From Massilia arenae (GTDB lineage Bacteria; Pseudomonadota; Gammaproteobacteria; Burkholderiales; Burkholderiaceae_D), in the NCBI RefSeq assembly GCF_008014745.1, contig NZ_VPFD01000004.1, positions 247,152 through 311,151 of the forward strand: DNA of 64,000 nucleotides, read 5' to 3'. The translations under genes and the position numbers were made by a program. Under the pieces are notes generated by a model. The model saw only the letters and a program-made list of their open reading frames with translations, had not been told where the DNA came from and searched no databases. Positions 17,387-26,362 of the stretch are shown one piece after another. Position 1 is the first letter of the stretch, and each line of letters starts with the position of its first letter.

Positions 17387-19093
17387 TCACTTTTTCGCGT
17401 TGCTTTGCGGATTCAGATTGGTCAGGCGGCCGCTCTCGGTGCCGGCGGTCTCGTCGATCACGGCATTGATCAGGGCGGGCTTGCCGGCGGCGATTGCCTC
17501 GCTCAGCGCGCGGGTCAGTTCTTCCGGGCTGGTCACGTGGTAGCCGATGCCGCCGAAGGCCTCGATCATCTTGTCGTAGCGGGCGTTCTTGACGAACACG
17601 GTCGGGGCGACGTCCTTGCCGCCGGTCGGGTTGACGTCGGTGCCGCGGTACACGCCGTTGTTGTTGAAGATGATGGTCGTCACCGGCAGCTCGTAGCGGC
17701 AGATGGTCTCGAGCTCCATGCCGCTGAAACCGAATGCGCTGTCGCCTTCGATCGCGACCACCGGCTTGCCGCTGACGACGGCCGCGCCGATGGCATAGCC
17801 CATGCCGATGCCCATGATGCCCCAGGTGCCGGAGTCGAAACGCTTGCGCGGCTGGTACTGGTCGACGATGCTGCGCGCGTAATCGAGCGTGTTGGCGCCT
17901 TCATTGACCAGGTTGATGTCCGGATGCTGCTTGAGCACGTCGCGGATGGCGCGCAGGGCGGTGTGGAAGTTCATCGGCGCCACGTCGCGGTTGAGCAGCG
18001 CCGCCATCTTGGCCGTGTTCTGTTCCTTGCGCTCGGCGATCGGGCCCAGCCATTCCGCGTCCGGCTTGGCGATGCCGGCGCCGTCCAGGCCGTCGAGCAG
18101 GGCCGCCACGCAGGAGCCGATGTCGCCGATCAGCGGCGCGGCGATCGCCACATTGCTGTCGATCTCGGTCGGTGAGATGTCGATCTGGACGAACTGCTTG
18201 GGCTTGCCCCAGGTCTTGCCCTTGCCATGGGCCAGCAGCCAGTTGAGGCGCGCGCCAATCAGCACCACCACGTCGGCCTCGGCCAGCACGTAGGAGCGGG
18301 CTGCCGACGCCGACTGGGCATGCGTATCCGGCAGCAGGCCCTTGGCCATCGACATCGGCAGGTAGGGAATGCCGGTGCGCTCGACCAGCGCGCGGATGTC
18401 GTCGTCGGCCTGCGCGTAGGCGGCGCCCTTGCCGAGCAGGATCAGCGGTTTCTTCGCGCCCTTGAGCAGCGCCAGTGCGCGCTGCACCGAGTCCGGGGCC
18501 GGCAGCTGGCGCGGCACCGGGTCGACCACCTTGATCAGGGAACGCTTGGCGTGGCCGGCCTCGATCGTCTGCGCCAGCAGCTGGGCCGGCAGGTCGAGAT
18601 AGACGCCGCCCGGGCGGCCCGAGACCGCGGCGCGAATCGCCCGCGCCACGCCGACGCCGATGTCCTCGGCCTTGTTGATACGGTAGGATGCCTTGGCGTA
18701 GGGCTTGGCCGCGTTCAGCTGGTCCATTTCTTCGTAGTCGCCCTGCTGCAGGTCGACGATCTCGCGCTCGCTCGAGCCCGAGATCAGGATCATCGGGAAG
18801 CAGTTGGTGGTTGCGTTGGCCAGCGCCGTCAGGCCGTTGAGGAAGCCCGGCGCCGAGACCGTCAGGCAGATACCCGGTTTTTGGGTCATGTACCCGGCGA
18901 TTGCCGCGGCATTGCCGGCGTTCTGTTCATGACGGAAGCCGATGAAACGCATCCCTTCGGCCTGCGCCAGGCGCGCCAGGTCGGTAATCGGAATGCCGAC
19001 CAGGCCGAAGATCGTATCGATGTCGTTGTGTTTCAAGGCATCGATTACCAGGTGGAAGCCGTCGGTCACGTCTACCGATACGTGGTTAGTCAT
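17387..19093 (-). CDS. oxc: Oxalyl-CoA decarboxylase
   Basis: Thiamine-diphosphate enzyme turning oxalyl-CoA into formyl-CoA and CO2. 568 residues. The ThDP-activating Glu is at residue 56 (FRHEQNAG), and the ThDP/Mg motif starts [20 protein letters not shown] with NNNGVYRG after it. The Tyr-Glu-Glu segment [17 protein letters not shown] is typical of Oxc. First gene of oxc-frc. GGAGACA precedes the ATG. The promoter has an FNR-like palindrome at 19180-19193 and a TATGAT -10 box. Confidence 0.96.
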   Translation of the reverse strand: MTNHVSVDVTDGFHLVIDALKHNDIDTIFGLVGIPITDLARLAQAEGMRFIGFRHEQNAGNAAAIAGYMTQKPGICLTVSAPGFLNGLTALANATTNCFPMILISGSSEREIVDLQQGDYEEMDQLNAAKPYAKASYRINKAEDIGVGVARAIRAAVSGRPGGVYLDLPAQLLAQTIEAGHAKRSLIKVVDPVPRQLPAPDSVQRALALLKGAKKPLILLGKGAAYAQADDDIRALVERTGIPYLPMSMAKGLLPDTHAQSASAARSYVLAEADVVVLIGARLNWLLAHGKGKTWGKPKQFVQIDISPTEIDSNVAIAAPLIGDIGSCVAALLDGLDGAGIAKPDAEWLGPIAERKEQNTAKMAALLNRDVAPMNFHTALRAIRDVLKQHPDINLVNEGANTLDYARSIVDQYQPRKRFDSGTWGIMGIGMGYAIGAAVVSGKPVVAIEGDSAFGFSGMELETICRYELPVTTIIFNNNGVYRGTDVNPTGGKDVAPTVFVKNARYDKMIEAFGGIGYHVTSPEELTRALSEAIAAGKPALINAVIDETAGTESGRLTNLNPQSNAKK

Positions 19094-19150
19094 TGCTGTC
19101 TCCAGTTATTGTCGATCCGGGCAGAACGCGGTGTGTATCGCCCGCAAACC

Positions 19151-19193
19151 ATCATAGCCAGCACGCCTGATTTGTCTCATTGACCATGGTCAA
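19151..19193 (-). promoter_or_regulatory. oxc promoter with FNR-like operator
   Basis: Perfect palindrome TTGACCATGGTCAA at 19180-19193 (16 bp counting the flanking A/T), 23 nt upstream of TATGAT (minus strand, 19151-19156). This is class II Crp/Fnr spacing, and predicts a leader of about 50 nt before oxc. The same palindrome also lies upstream of the divergent regulator gene. Confidence 0.75.
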
Positions 19194-19236
19194 TTTTGGC
19201 CGCATGATGCGAGAATCTCGCTAAACGGCCGCGTTC

Positions 19237-19845
19237 ATGACGACTATTGCAAATCATTCGGAACGGAACATCATTCGTCTGCAGTTAAAGCAGAATGTGG
19301 TACTCAAGGAATTGCGCGACAGTGAAATGGCGGCGCTCGAACCGTATCTGACGATCGAGAACCACCAAAAGGGCGACCTGCTCATGAACCAGGGCGTGCA
19401 GGAGATGTCGCAGTACTTCATCCTGGACGGTATCCTCAAGCGCCAGGTCTCGAATCAGGAAGCCAAGGAGATGATCCTGCGCTTCTCGGCGGAACGGGAT
19501 ATCGAAACCAGCTACGCCGCCTGGTGCCTCAAGATGCCGACGCCATTTTCCATCGCTTGCGTTACCAAGGTGCGGGTGGCGCGCATGCCGCTGCCGCAAT
19601 GGGTCGACTACATGCGCAGTCACAGCACCGTGAAGCAGGCCTTTGAATATGAGGTCATGAACCTGATGAGCGCGATCATGGCGCACACCATCACGCTGCA
19701 TCTGCTCGATGCACCGGGCCGGGTTCACCGCTTCATGCGCAAGCATCCCGACCTGTTCGAACGGCTGCCCAAGAAGGAACTGGCGGCGTATTTGAACCTG
19801 TCGCCGGAGACCCTGAGCCGGTTGAAGAATCGGGGGAAGATCTGA
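19237..19845 (+). CDS. Crp/Fnr-family transcriptional regulator (proposed oxalate regulator)
   Basis: 202 residues: N-terminal cyclic-nucleotide-binding-like beta barrel (about 30-115), dimer helix around 125-155, and a C-terminal winged helix. The recognition helix reads LSPETLSRLKNRG, with Glu, Ser and Arg where FNR has its base-contacting residues. There is no N-terminal cysteine cluster, so it is not an oxygen-sensing Fe-S protein. The DNA-binding domain is short, ending soon after the helix. Divergent from oxc with the FNR-like palindrome between them, it is the obvious candidate to control the oxalate genes (inference). Confidence 0.88.
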   Translation: MTTIANHSERNIIRLQLKQNVVLKELRDSEMAALEPYLTIENHQKGDLLMNQGVQEMSQYFILDGILKRQVSNQEAKEMILRFSAERDIETSYAAWCLKMPTPFSIACVTKVRVARMPLPQWVDYMRSHSTVKQAFEYEVMNLMSAIMAHTITLHLLDAPGRVHRFMRKHPDLFERLPKKELAAYLNLSPETLSRLKNRGKI

Positions 19846-19860
19846 AAGTGTTGGCGCAAA

Positions 19861-19947
19861 AACGTCGCCCCCGCGAAGGCGGGGGCCTAAGTTCAGCGTT
19901 ACCGAAACGCTTGCAAACTTAGACCCCCGCCTGCGCGGGGGCGACGT
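19861..19947. repeat. REP-like palindromic element, copy 3
   Basis: ACGTCGCCCCCGCGAAGGCG ... CGCCTGCGCGGGGGCGACGT. The C-rich stems have compensating G-rich partners, unlike the AT-containing stems of copy 2. Lies between convergent crp-like and panE-like genes. Confidence 0.9.
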
Positions 19948-19958
19948 GCTGATTGCAA

Positions 19959-20987
19959 CTAAGCTGTCGTTACTGGCGTACCCGCCCTCTGCAACTTGAC
20001 CCCACCACCCTCCTCGGTCATGGTCTGCTCCAGCAGCTTCACCAGCGCATACGCCGAATCGATATGCGGCGTCGGCGTGCCGGTCATGCGCGCCAGTTCG
20101 ATCACCGATCCGACCAGGGCATCGATTTCCGGCCCCCGGCCCGCCTCCACATCTTGCAGCATCGAGGTCTTGTGCTTGCCGATCTGGGCGGCACCTTCGA
20201 TGCGCCGGTCCAGGGTCACGCGGAAGGTGATCCCTAATTTGGTGGCCACCGCTTCCGCCTCGCGCATCATCTCCGCCGCCAGCTCGCGTGTGAGCGGGTA
20301 TTGGCAGATGTCGACCAGGGTCGAATGCGCCAGCGCGCTGATCGGATTGAAGCTGACGTTGCCCCATAGCTTGAGCCAGATCTCGGCGCGGATATTGTCC
20401 AGCACCGGCGACTTGAAGCCGGCGTTCTGGAAGCAGGCCGATACCGCCTCCACCCGCTCGCTCGTGGTGCCGTCCAGTTCCCCCAGCGGAAAGCGTACGC
20501 CTTCGATGTGCCGGATGACGCCCGGCGCCATCAGTTCGGCGGCCGGATAGACCACGCAACCCAGCACCCGCTCCGGTGGAATCCGGCGCGCCAGTTCGCC
20601 GCCGGCGTCGACGCTGTGCACGGTACGCCCGTCGAACTCGCCGCCATGGCGGTGGAAATACCAGAACGGTATGCCGTTCTGCATCGTCACCACCACGGTG
20701 CGCGGGCCGAACAGCTTGCCGACCTGGGCCGATACGCCATCGACCTGGTGCGCCTTGATGGCCAGGATCACCAGGTCCTGCTCGCCGGCTGCGTCATAAT
20801 CATCTGTCGCGCGCACTTGCGAGGCGATCCTCTCCTCCCCGTCCATCTCGATGAGCTTGATGCCGTTCATGCGAATCGCCGCCAGATTGGCGCCCCGCAC
20901 GATGAATGTCACCTCCTCGCCCGCCAGCGCCAACCTGGCGCCAACGAGGCCGCCAATTGCCCCCGCTCCAATTACTGCGATCTTCAT
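19959..20987 (-). CDS. 2-dehydropantoate 2-reductase family protein (KPR/ApbA)
   Basis: 342 residues from ATG 20987. N-terminal NADP-binding Rossmann motif MKIAVIGAGAIGGLVGARLA, LAIKAHQVD and the C-terminal helical ApbA domain with KLWGNVSFNPISALAH and a Lys/Asn/Asp active-site set typical of ketopantoate reductases. It is adjacent to a fumarylacetoacetate-hydrolase-family gene (20-bp gap) in a probable two-gene operon under an FNR-like site. That context makes a catabolic keto-acid reductase more likely than pantothenate synthesis, but the substrate cannot be read from sequence. Confidence 0.88.
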   Translation of the reverse strand: MKIAVIGAGAIGGLVGARLALAGEEVTFIVRGANLAAIRMNGIKLIEMDGEERIASQVRATDDYDAAGEQDLVILAIKAHQVDGVSAQVGKLFGPRTVVVTMQNGIPFWYFHRHGGEFDGRTVHSVDAGGELARRIPPERVLGCVVYPAAELMAPGVIRHIEGVRFPLGELDGTTSERVEAVSACFQNAGFKSPVLDNIRAEIWLKLWGNVSFNPISALAHSTLVDICQYPLTRELAAEMMREAEAVATKLGITFRVTLDRRIEGAAQIGKHKTSMLQDVEAGRGPEIDALVGSVIELARMTGTPTPHIDSAYALVKLLEQTMTEEGGGVKLQRAGTPVTTA

Positions 20988-21007
20988 GACCCACCCCTTG
21001 TCGTCGT

Positions 21008-21775
21008 TTACTCGAACCGATTGATGAGCTTTCCGATGCCGTCGATCTCTACCTCGATCGTGCTGCCCGGCCGCATCGAGCCGACGCCGACCGACGTCCC
21101 GCACAGCAGGAGGTCGCCCGGCTCCAGTGTCATGTCCTGGGAGATTCGGCTGACCAGCTCGGCCACCGAAAACACCATGTCGTTGATCGGGTAGTCCTGG
21201 CGCACCTCGCCGTTCAGGGTCGTGCGCACGACCAGCATTGCCGGGTTGAGCCCGGTGGCAATCACCGGGCCGAATGGGCAAAAGGTGTCGAAGCCCTTGG
21301 CGCGCACCCACTGGGGAAAGGTCGGATCGCGCCCGATGATCTCGCCCACGGTGACGTCGTTGGCACAGGTGTAGCCGAACACGTAGTCTTGCGCCTCCTC
21401 GACCGGGACGGCAGTACAGCGGCGGCCGATCACGATCGCCAGCTCGCCCTCGAACGCTACCTTGCCCTCGCATAGCGGCTTGCGGATCGTGCCGCCCGGC
21501 GCCAGGTAGGAGGTCGAAGGCTTCATCAGGTAGAGCGGCTCGGCTGGCGGCGCCAGGCCCAGCTTCTGGCCGAGCGCGTGAAAGTTGTTCCACATCGCCA
21601 GCACCTTGCCGGGCACGCTCGGTGTGAGCACCTCGACCTCGTTCAGGTTCACCGCCATGTCGGTCCGTCGCGGGCTATCGAACATATCGCCCTTGAAGAT
21701 CCGGATCTTGTCGCCCTCGAGCGTGCCAAAACGTACGGTATCGAGGTGTTGAAAGCGTATCCAGTGTCGGATCAT
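21008..21775 (-). CDS. Fumarylacetoacetate hydrolase family protein
   Basis: 255 residues with the FAH fold: N-terminal cap (GKVLAMWNNFHALGQKLG), YLMKPSTSYLAPGG, the metal-binding acidic residues in KVAFEGELAIVIGRR and FGYTCANDVTVGEI, then KGFDTFCPFGPVI and GDLLLCGTSVGVG. Members cleave C-C bonds of diketo acids or act as decarboxylases or isomerases. It heads a minus-strand pair with the KPR-family gene. An FNR-like palindrome lies 66-80 bp upstream, suggesting membership of the oxalate regulon. Confidence 0.9.
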   Translation of the reverse strand: MIRHWIRFQHLDTVRFGTLEGDKIRIFKGDMFDSPRRTDMAVNLNEVEVLTPSVPGKVLAMWNNFHALGQKLGLAPPAEPLYLMKPSTSYLAPGGTIRKPLCEGKVAFEGELAIVIGRRCTAVPVEEAQDYVFGYTCANDVTVGEIIGRDPTFPQWVRAKGFDTFCPFGPVIATGLNPAMLVVRTTLNGEVRQDYPINDMVFSVAELVSRISQDMTLEPGDLLLCGTSVGVGSMRPGSTIEVEIDGIGKLINRFE

Positions 21776-21812
21776 GTGAGGTCTCTCGAACGTCGGGTCG
21801 GTGGATGCTCTG

Positions 21813-21854
21813 ATTGTGGAAGAACGAATTCCGTATATCCTTGACCACGGTTAA
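21813..21854 (-). promoter_or_regulatory. FNR-like operator and -10 box upstream of the FAH-family gene
   Basis: TTGACCACGGTTAA at 21841-21854, then 22 nt and CACAAT (minus strand, 21813-21818). One half-site is imperfect. Predicted leader is about 30 nt. Confidence 0.6.
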
Positions 21855-21885
21855 GATTCGAAAATCTCAACAGGGCCGCTCAGGT

Positions 21886-22203
21886 CTAGGCGCCGATCTG
21901 GCGCTGCTGGAGCGAGGACCAGTCGATATAGGCCGCCGGATTGCAGCCGGCCGCGCTCAGCTGCGCCTGGCAGCGTTCCTTGGTGGCCAGGATCGCCTCG
22001 ACCAGGAAATCGGCGTCGTGCGCGCTCAACAGGTGGGACTGGTGCCGCGCCAGGTAGTTGCGCAAGCCGGTACGGTCGTCGGAGCCGGCGACCGCGTTCG
22101 CATAAAGCCCGGTATCCCAGACCCAGCTCAATCCCAATTCATGGAACGCCGCGTTATAGGCGTTGCACTCGGCATCAACGTTGTTGCAGCAAGTCGTCGT
22201 CAT
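21886..22203 (-). CDS. Small uncharacterised cysteine-containing protein
   Basis: 105 residues from ATG 22203 (MTTTCCNNVDAECNAYNAAF), preceded by GGAG. It contains CC, one Cys at about 13, and two later Cys (ERCQAQLSAAGC), with a helical, acidic middle (LLSAHDADFLVEAILA). No family recognised. It is divergent from the LysR gene at 22332 and could be its target. Confidence 0.7.
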   Translation of the reverse strand: MTTTCCNNVDAECNAYNAAFHELGLSWVWDTGLYANAVAGSDDRTGLRNYLARHQSHLLSAHDADFLVEAILATKERCQAQLSAAGCNPAAYIDWSSLQQRQIGA

Positions 22204-22331
22204 GGCACTCTCCAGGTGGTGGTTGCGGTCGAGCTGTCTCAAAACCATCGTAGTCCAACAAAATGATGAGCAATAGTGAAAGTTTTTAGGGATAATCATT
22301 AACGACTGCGTATACATGGGTGGGAGAACCG

Positions 22332-23264
22332 ATGAAGAACGCGACATTGCGTCAACTGAAAGTCTTCGAGACGGTCGCGCGCCGCCTCAGCTTTTCGCGC
22401 GCCGCCGAGGAACTGCACCTGACCCAGCCGGCCGTATCGACCCAGGTCCGCACGCTCGAAGGCCATGTGGGCATGCCCTTGTTCGAACAGCTGGGAAAAA
22501 AGATTTATCTCACCCAGGCGGGCGACGAGCTGCTGCACTTCTGCCGCGCCATCATCCAGCAGTTCGATGAAGCGGAAGATGCGATGGCGCAACTGAAGGG
22601 AATCGCCGGCGGCAAGCTGAACGTGGCGGTGATCAGTGCCGGCGACTATTTCTTTCCGCAGCTGATGGTCGCCTTCGCGCGCCAGCATCCGGGCGTGCAG
22701 CTGAACCTGACGGTGCATAACCGCGAGGAGTTGCTGGACAAGCTGGCGGCCAATCGCACCGACCTGGCCGTGATGGTGCGGCCACCTGCCGAACTCGACA
22801 CGCAGAACGATGCTTTCGCCCCGCATCCCTATGTGATCGTGGCTGCGCCAGAACATCCGCTGGTTGCGGCCAGGCATGGGCGCATCCCGATGAGCGAACT
22901 GATTGGTCACCCGTTCGTGATCCGCGAACCGGGCTCCGATACCTGGTTCTCGATGCAGGACGCGTTCGGCTCCCACCTGGCCGAACTGACCGTCGCGATG
23001 GAGATCAAAAGCACCGAGACGATCAAGCAGGCGGTGATCGCCGGCATGGGACTGGGCTTCCTGTCGTTTCACACGATCGGCCGCGAAGTCGCCGTGGGCA
23101 GCCTGGTGGTGCTGGAGGTCGAAGGATTTCCCTTGATGCTCAATTGGTATGTCGTGCATCGGAGAGAGAAACGCCTGCCTCCTGTGGCGCGGGCGTTCCG
23201 CCAGTTCCTGCTGGACGAAGGCAAGGCGCGGATCGCGGCGCTGATTCCCTCACCGGGCCCCTGA
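22332..23264 (+). CDS. LysR-family regulator, CbbR-like
   Basis: 310 residues from ATG 22332 (GGGAGA upstream; the frame is open to a GTG at 22320). N-terminal HTH: TLRQLKVFETVARRLSFSRAAEELHLTQPAVS (read in two parts, TLRQLKVFETVARR and LSFSRAAEELHLTQPAVS), then a type-2 periplasmic-binding-like effector domain (KGIAGGKLNVAVISAGDYFFPQLM). The sequence pattern is like CbbR/CfxR regulators of CO2 fixation and C1 genes. No cbb genes occur in the window, so the target is unknown; the divergent small Cys protein is nearest. Confidence 0.9.
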   Translation: MKNATLRQLKVFETVARRLSFSRAAEELHLTQPAVSTQVRTLEGHVGMPLFEQLGKKIYLTQAGDELLHFCRAIIQQFDEAEDAMAQLKGIAGGKLNVAVISAGDYFFPQLMVAFARQHPGVQLNLTVHNREELLDKLAANRTDLAVMVRPPAELDTQNDAFAPHPYVIVAAPEHPLVAARHGRIPMSELIGHPFVIREPGSDTWFSMQDAFGSHLAELTVAMEIKSTETIKQAVIAGMGLGFLSFHTIGREVAVGSLVVLEVEGFPLMLNWYVVHRREKRLPPVARAFRQFLLDEGKARIAALIPSPGP

Positions 23265-23448
23265 TCCTGTGGCGACCTAGCCACACCCGGAAAACACGCG
23301 GGCCACGGTTGAGATCTTGCATAAGTGCCGGTTTTTATAGGGCAACATTCACATACAGAATAACTGGTATCAGCACTCGAAATTGGAAGCGCGGGTCAGT
23401 AGTCCCTATATTTACTGCATTGCACAAACCAACTTTCAGGAGCCAGTC

Positions 23449-23604
23449 ATGATCAACGCACCAGCCGAAACCACTTTCGCAGCCACGTCGCACTCCCTGC
23501 TGTCGCTCGTCGTCGCCTTCCTCACGCTGAATCTGCGCGAGAAGCTCGAACCAGGCTACACCGGCAAGGATTCGGACCCAGCCTACTACGGTTGCGGCCT
23601 GTAA
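23449..23604 (+). CDS. Small protein of 51 residues, possible membrane association
   Basis: MINAPAETTFAATSHSLLSL opens a 51-codon frame preceded by AGGAG at the right distance. A hydrophobic stretch SLLSLVVAFLTLNL (17-30) is followed by a charged segment and a DSDPAYYGCGL tail. No family is recognised. A TATAGG hexamer at 23336-23341 lies 23 nt after a degenerate FNR-like site (CGGGCCACGGTTGA), the same geometry as the oxc promoter. It stands alone between the LysR gene and the convergent HDAC-like gene. Confidence 0.6.
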   Translation: MINAPAETTFAATSHSLLSLVVAFLTLNLREKLEPGYTGKDSDPAYYGCGL

Positions 23605-23702
23605 TTTCCGGTCCTGTCGTCATCGGAATATCGGATACGACGTCATACCGAGGCGCCCGCACCGGATGCGATATCCCGTGCGCGGCACCGCGCTGCACAT
23701 AA

Positions 23703-24635
23703 CTATCCCTGCATCAGCGCACGCACGTGCGCCGCGCATCCCCCGGCAAGCCCCTGCGCGCTGTAGCCGCCTTCCAGGATCGACACGATCCGCCCCTGGC
23801 ACACATCCCTCGCAATTTCCATGACTTCGCGCGTAATCCACGCGAAATCCTCGTTTTCCAGATTCATATTGGCCAAAGGATCGAGCCGATGGGCGTCGAA
23901 GCCGGCCGAGATGACGATTAATTGCGGCGCAAACTCGCGCAGCGCCGGCAGCAGGACGCCGGCCGTCCGCGCACAGAACAGATCCGGACTGCATCCCGAC
24001 GGCAACGGCACATTGACGATATTGCCGCTCACGCCAGTCTCGCTTGCCGCCCCGGTCCCCGGATACAGCGGCGACTGGTGGCTCGACCCATAAAACAGTT
24101 CGCGCCGGTCGAAGAACGCGGCCTGCGTGCCATTTCCATGGTGGACGTCGAAGTCGATCACCGCAACGCGCTGCAGGCCGTGCGCCTCGAGGGCATGGAC
24201 GGCGGCGATGGCGGCCTGGTTGAACAGGCAAAAGCCCATCGCCCGGCCAGGCTCGGCATGGTGTCCGCAAGGCCGGGTCGCGCAGAACACGTTGGCGGCC
24301 TCGCCCGTCATCACGGCATCCACGCCGGCGCAGGCGGCGCCGACGCAGCGCATCACCGCTTCCAGCGAGCCGGGCGACATCAGGGTGTCGCCGCCGTCGA
24401 GCGCCACCAGGCCGCCCAACGGGGCTGCGTCGACGATCGCGTCGATGTAGTCGGCGTCGTGCACCAGCAATAGCTGTTCGCGCGTGCCGGGCGGCGCCTC
24501 GCGCCAGGCCAGCTGCGCGAATTCGGGCTGGCGCAGCGCCGTCAGCACCGCATGCAGGCGCCATGGCGATTCCGGATGGCCGGGCCCCGGCTCGTGCCCG
24601 AAGCAGGCCTGGTGATGGAATACCAGGGTATGCAT
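23703..24635 (-). CDS. Histone-deacetylase-family (acetoin utilisation/acetylpolyamine-type) protein
   Basis: 310 residues of the arginase/deacetylase fold: GPGHPESPWRL, RPCGHHAEPGRAMGFCLFNQ, the zinc motif DFDVHHGNGTQ, SAGFDAH and LEGGYS. Bacterial members remove acetyl groups from polyamines, acetoin-related substrates or proteins. It is the last gene of gcl-hyi-glxR and starts one base after the glxR stop, so it is cotranscribed; a role in glyoxylate metabolism is unexplained. A paralogue lies at 48733-49665. Confidence 0.9.
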   Translation of the reverse strand: MHTLVFHHQACFGHEPGPGHPESPWRLHAVLTALRQPEFAQLAWREAPPGTREQLLLVHDADYIDAIVDAAPLGGLVALDGGDTLMSPGSLEAVMRCVGAACAGVDAVMTGEAANVFCATRPCGHHAEPGRAMGFCLFNQAAIAAVHALEAHGLQRVAVIDFDVHHGNGTQAAFFDRRELFYGSSHQSPLYPGTGAASETGVSGNIVNVPLPSGCSPDLFCARTAGVLLPALREFAPQLIVISAGFDAHRLDPLANMNLENEDFAWITREVMEIARDVCQGRIVSILEGGYSAQGLAGGCAAHVRALMQG

Positions 24636-24636
24636 G

Positions 24637-25524
24637 TCAGGCGTCGGCGATGGCGTGGTTCGACATCCGCTCGATCGCCTGGCACAGCGCCGAATGGTCG
24701 AGTTGGGCCATGCCGTGGGCGGCGCAGGAATTCATCAGCTCCTGGGCGCTGGCGGTATTCGGCAGCGCGAGACCGAGGCTCTTGGCCCCCTGCAGCGCCA
24801 GGTTGAGGTCCTTCTGGTGCAGCTCGATACGGAAGCCCGGCGCGAAGGTGCGCTTGACCATGCGCTCGCCGTGCACTTCCAGGATGCGCGAGGCGGCAAA
24901 GCCGCCCATCAGCGCCTGCCTTACCCTGGCCGGGTCGGCGCCCGCCTTCGAGGCGAACAGCAGCGCCTCGGCCACGGCCTGGATGTTCAGCGCGACGATG
25001 ATCTGGTTCGCCACCTTGGTGGTCTGGCCATCGCCGTTGCCCCCTACCAGCGTGATGTTCTTTCCCATCAGCTCGAACAGCGGCCTGGCCCGGTCGAACG
25101 CCTCCTGCCCACCACCGACCATGATGGTGAGCGTCGCGGCGCGTGCCCCCACTTCGCCGCCCGACACCGGCGCGTCGAGGTAGTCGCACTGGCGCTTGTT
25201 GATCTTTTTCGCAAACTCCTTGGTCGCCATCGGCGAGATCGAGCTCATGTCGATCACGATCTTACCCGGTGTGAGCCCCAGGGCCACGCCCTCGGCGCCG
25301 AACAGCACTTCCTCGACGTGCGGGGTGTCCGGCACCATCACGATGATGATGTCGGCGCGCTTGGCCACCTCGGTGGCGTTGGTGCAGACGGTGGCGCCGC
25401 CCTCGATCAGGGCCAGCGGCGGGTTTTTGAGGTCATGCAGGAACAGCTTGCAGCCGCCCTCCTGCAGCTTGGTGGCCATGGGGCCGCCCATGATGCCAAG
25501 GCCGATGAATCCTACTTTCGTCAT
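24637..25524 (-). CDS. glxR: 2-hydroxy-3-oxopropionate (tartronate semialdehyde) reductase
   Basis: Reduces tartronate semialdehyde to D-glycerate with NAD(P)H. 295 residues: Rossmann motif VGFIGLGIMGGPMA (4-17), the substrate-binding DAPVSGGEVGA, and the catalytic-Lys region GQTTKVANQI, as in the beta-hydroxyacid dehydrogenase family. Lies directly after hyi and gcl, the preceding steps from glyoxylate, which supports this substrate over other family members. Confidence 0.93.
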   Translation of the reverse strand: MTKVGFIGLGIMGGPMATKLQEGGCKLFLHDLKNPPLALIEGGATVCTNATEVAKRADIIIVMVPDTPHVEEVLFGAEGVALGLTPGKIVIDMSSISPMATKEFAKKINKRQCDYLDAPVSGGEVGARAATLTIMVGGGQEAFDRARPLFELMGKNITLVGGNGDGQTTKVANQIIVALNIQAVAEALLFASKAGADPARVRQALMGGFAASRILEVHGERMVKRTFAPGFRIELHQKDLNLALQGAKSLGLALPNTASAQELMNSCAAHGMAQLDHSALCQAIERMSNHAIADA

Positions 25525-25556
25525 GATGGTCTCCGGGTGTGATGGTGTGCGAATCT

Positions 25557-26342
25557 CTAGGCGTGCAGGCCGTGGTCACCGATCCAGTGCAGGCCCTGCG
25601 CGGTGCCGGCCTTGGGCTTGTATTCGCAGCCCACCCAGCCGTCATACCCGATCTCGTCGAGCATGCCGAGCAGGAAGCGGTAATTGATCTCGCCCGTGCC
25701 CGGCTCGAAGCGGCCTGGATTGTCGGCCAGCTGGATGTGGCGGATCAACGGCAGGTTGGCCTTGATCGTCGCCGCGATTTCGCCCTCCATGCGCTGCATG
25801 TGATAGATGTCGTACTGCAGGAACAGATTGTCGGAGCCGGTCGCGCGGATCAGGTCCAGCGCCTGGCGCGTACCGTGCAGGATGAATCCCGGGATGTCGA
25901 AGGTGTTGATCGGTTCGATCAGCAGGCGTATCCCCTCGCTTTTGAGCTTGCCGGCGGCGAACTCGAGGTTCGCTGCCAGCGTGAGGTAGGCGTCTTCCAG
26001 CGGCACGCCGGGCGGCACGATGCCCGCCAGGCAGTTAAGCTGCTTGACGCCCAGCCCCCTGGCATACTCGATCGCCGCGCCGACGCCGTCCTCGAACTCC
26101 GCCTTGCGCCCCGGATGGCAGGCGATGCCGCGCTCGCCGCCGGCCCAGTCCCCCGCCGGCAGGTTGTGCAGCACCAGTTCGAGGCGGCTTGCGTCGAGCC
26201 GGGCGGCGATGTCATCAAGCCGGTAGGCATAGGGGAACAGGAATTCGACGCCGCGAAAGCCCGCCTTGGCGGCGTGCTCGAAGCGGTCGAGGAAGTCGAC
26301 TTCGTTGAACAGCATGGTCAGGTTGGCGGCAAGTCTGGTCAT
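25557..26342 (-). CDS. hyi: Hydroxypyruvate isomerase
   Basis: 261 residues of the xylose-isomerase-like TIM barrel: LTMLFNEVDFLDRFEHAAKAGFRGVEFL near the N-terminus (LTMLFNEVDFLDRF, then GFRGVEFLFPY), LIEPINTFDIPGF with an active-site Glu, and HIQLADNPGRFEPGTGEINY. Interconverts hydroxypyruvate and tartronate semialdehyde. Located between gcl and glxR in the same direction with short gaps, as in glyoxylate-carboligase operons. Confidence 0.93.
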   Translation of the reverse strand: MTRLAANLTMLFNEVDFLDRFEHAAKAGFRGVEFLFPYAYRLDDIAARLDASRLELVLHNLPAGDWAGGERGIACHPGRKAEFEDGVGAAIEYARGLGVKQLNCLAGIVPPGVPLEDAYLTLAANLEFAAGKLKSEGIRLLIEPINTFDIPGFILHGTRQALDLIRATGSDNLFLQYDIYHMQRMEGEIAATIKANLPLIRHIQLADNPGRFEPGTGEINYRFLLGMLDEIGYDGWVGCEYKPKAGTAQGLHWIGDHGLHA

Positions 26343-26362
26343 CTCGGTCTCCTGTGCTGGCG

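Noticed and set aside
23299-23312. CGGGCCACGGTTGA as a fifth FNR-like operator
   Set aside because: The left half-site matches poorly. Only the 23-nt distance to TATAGG makes it of interest, so it is noted with the small ORF but not listed as an operator.
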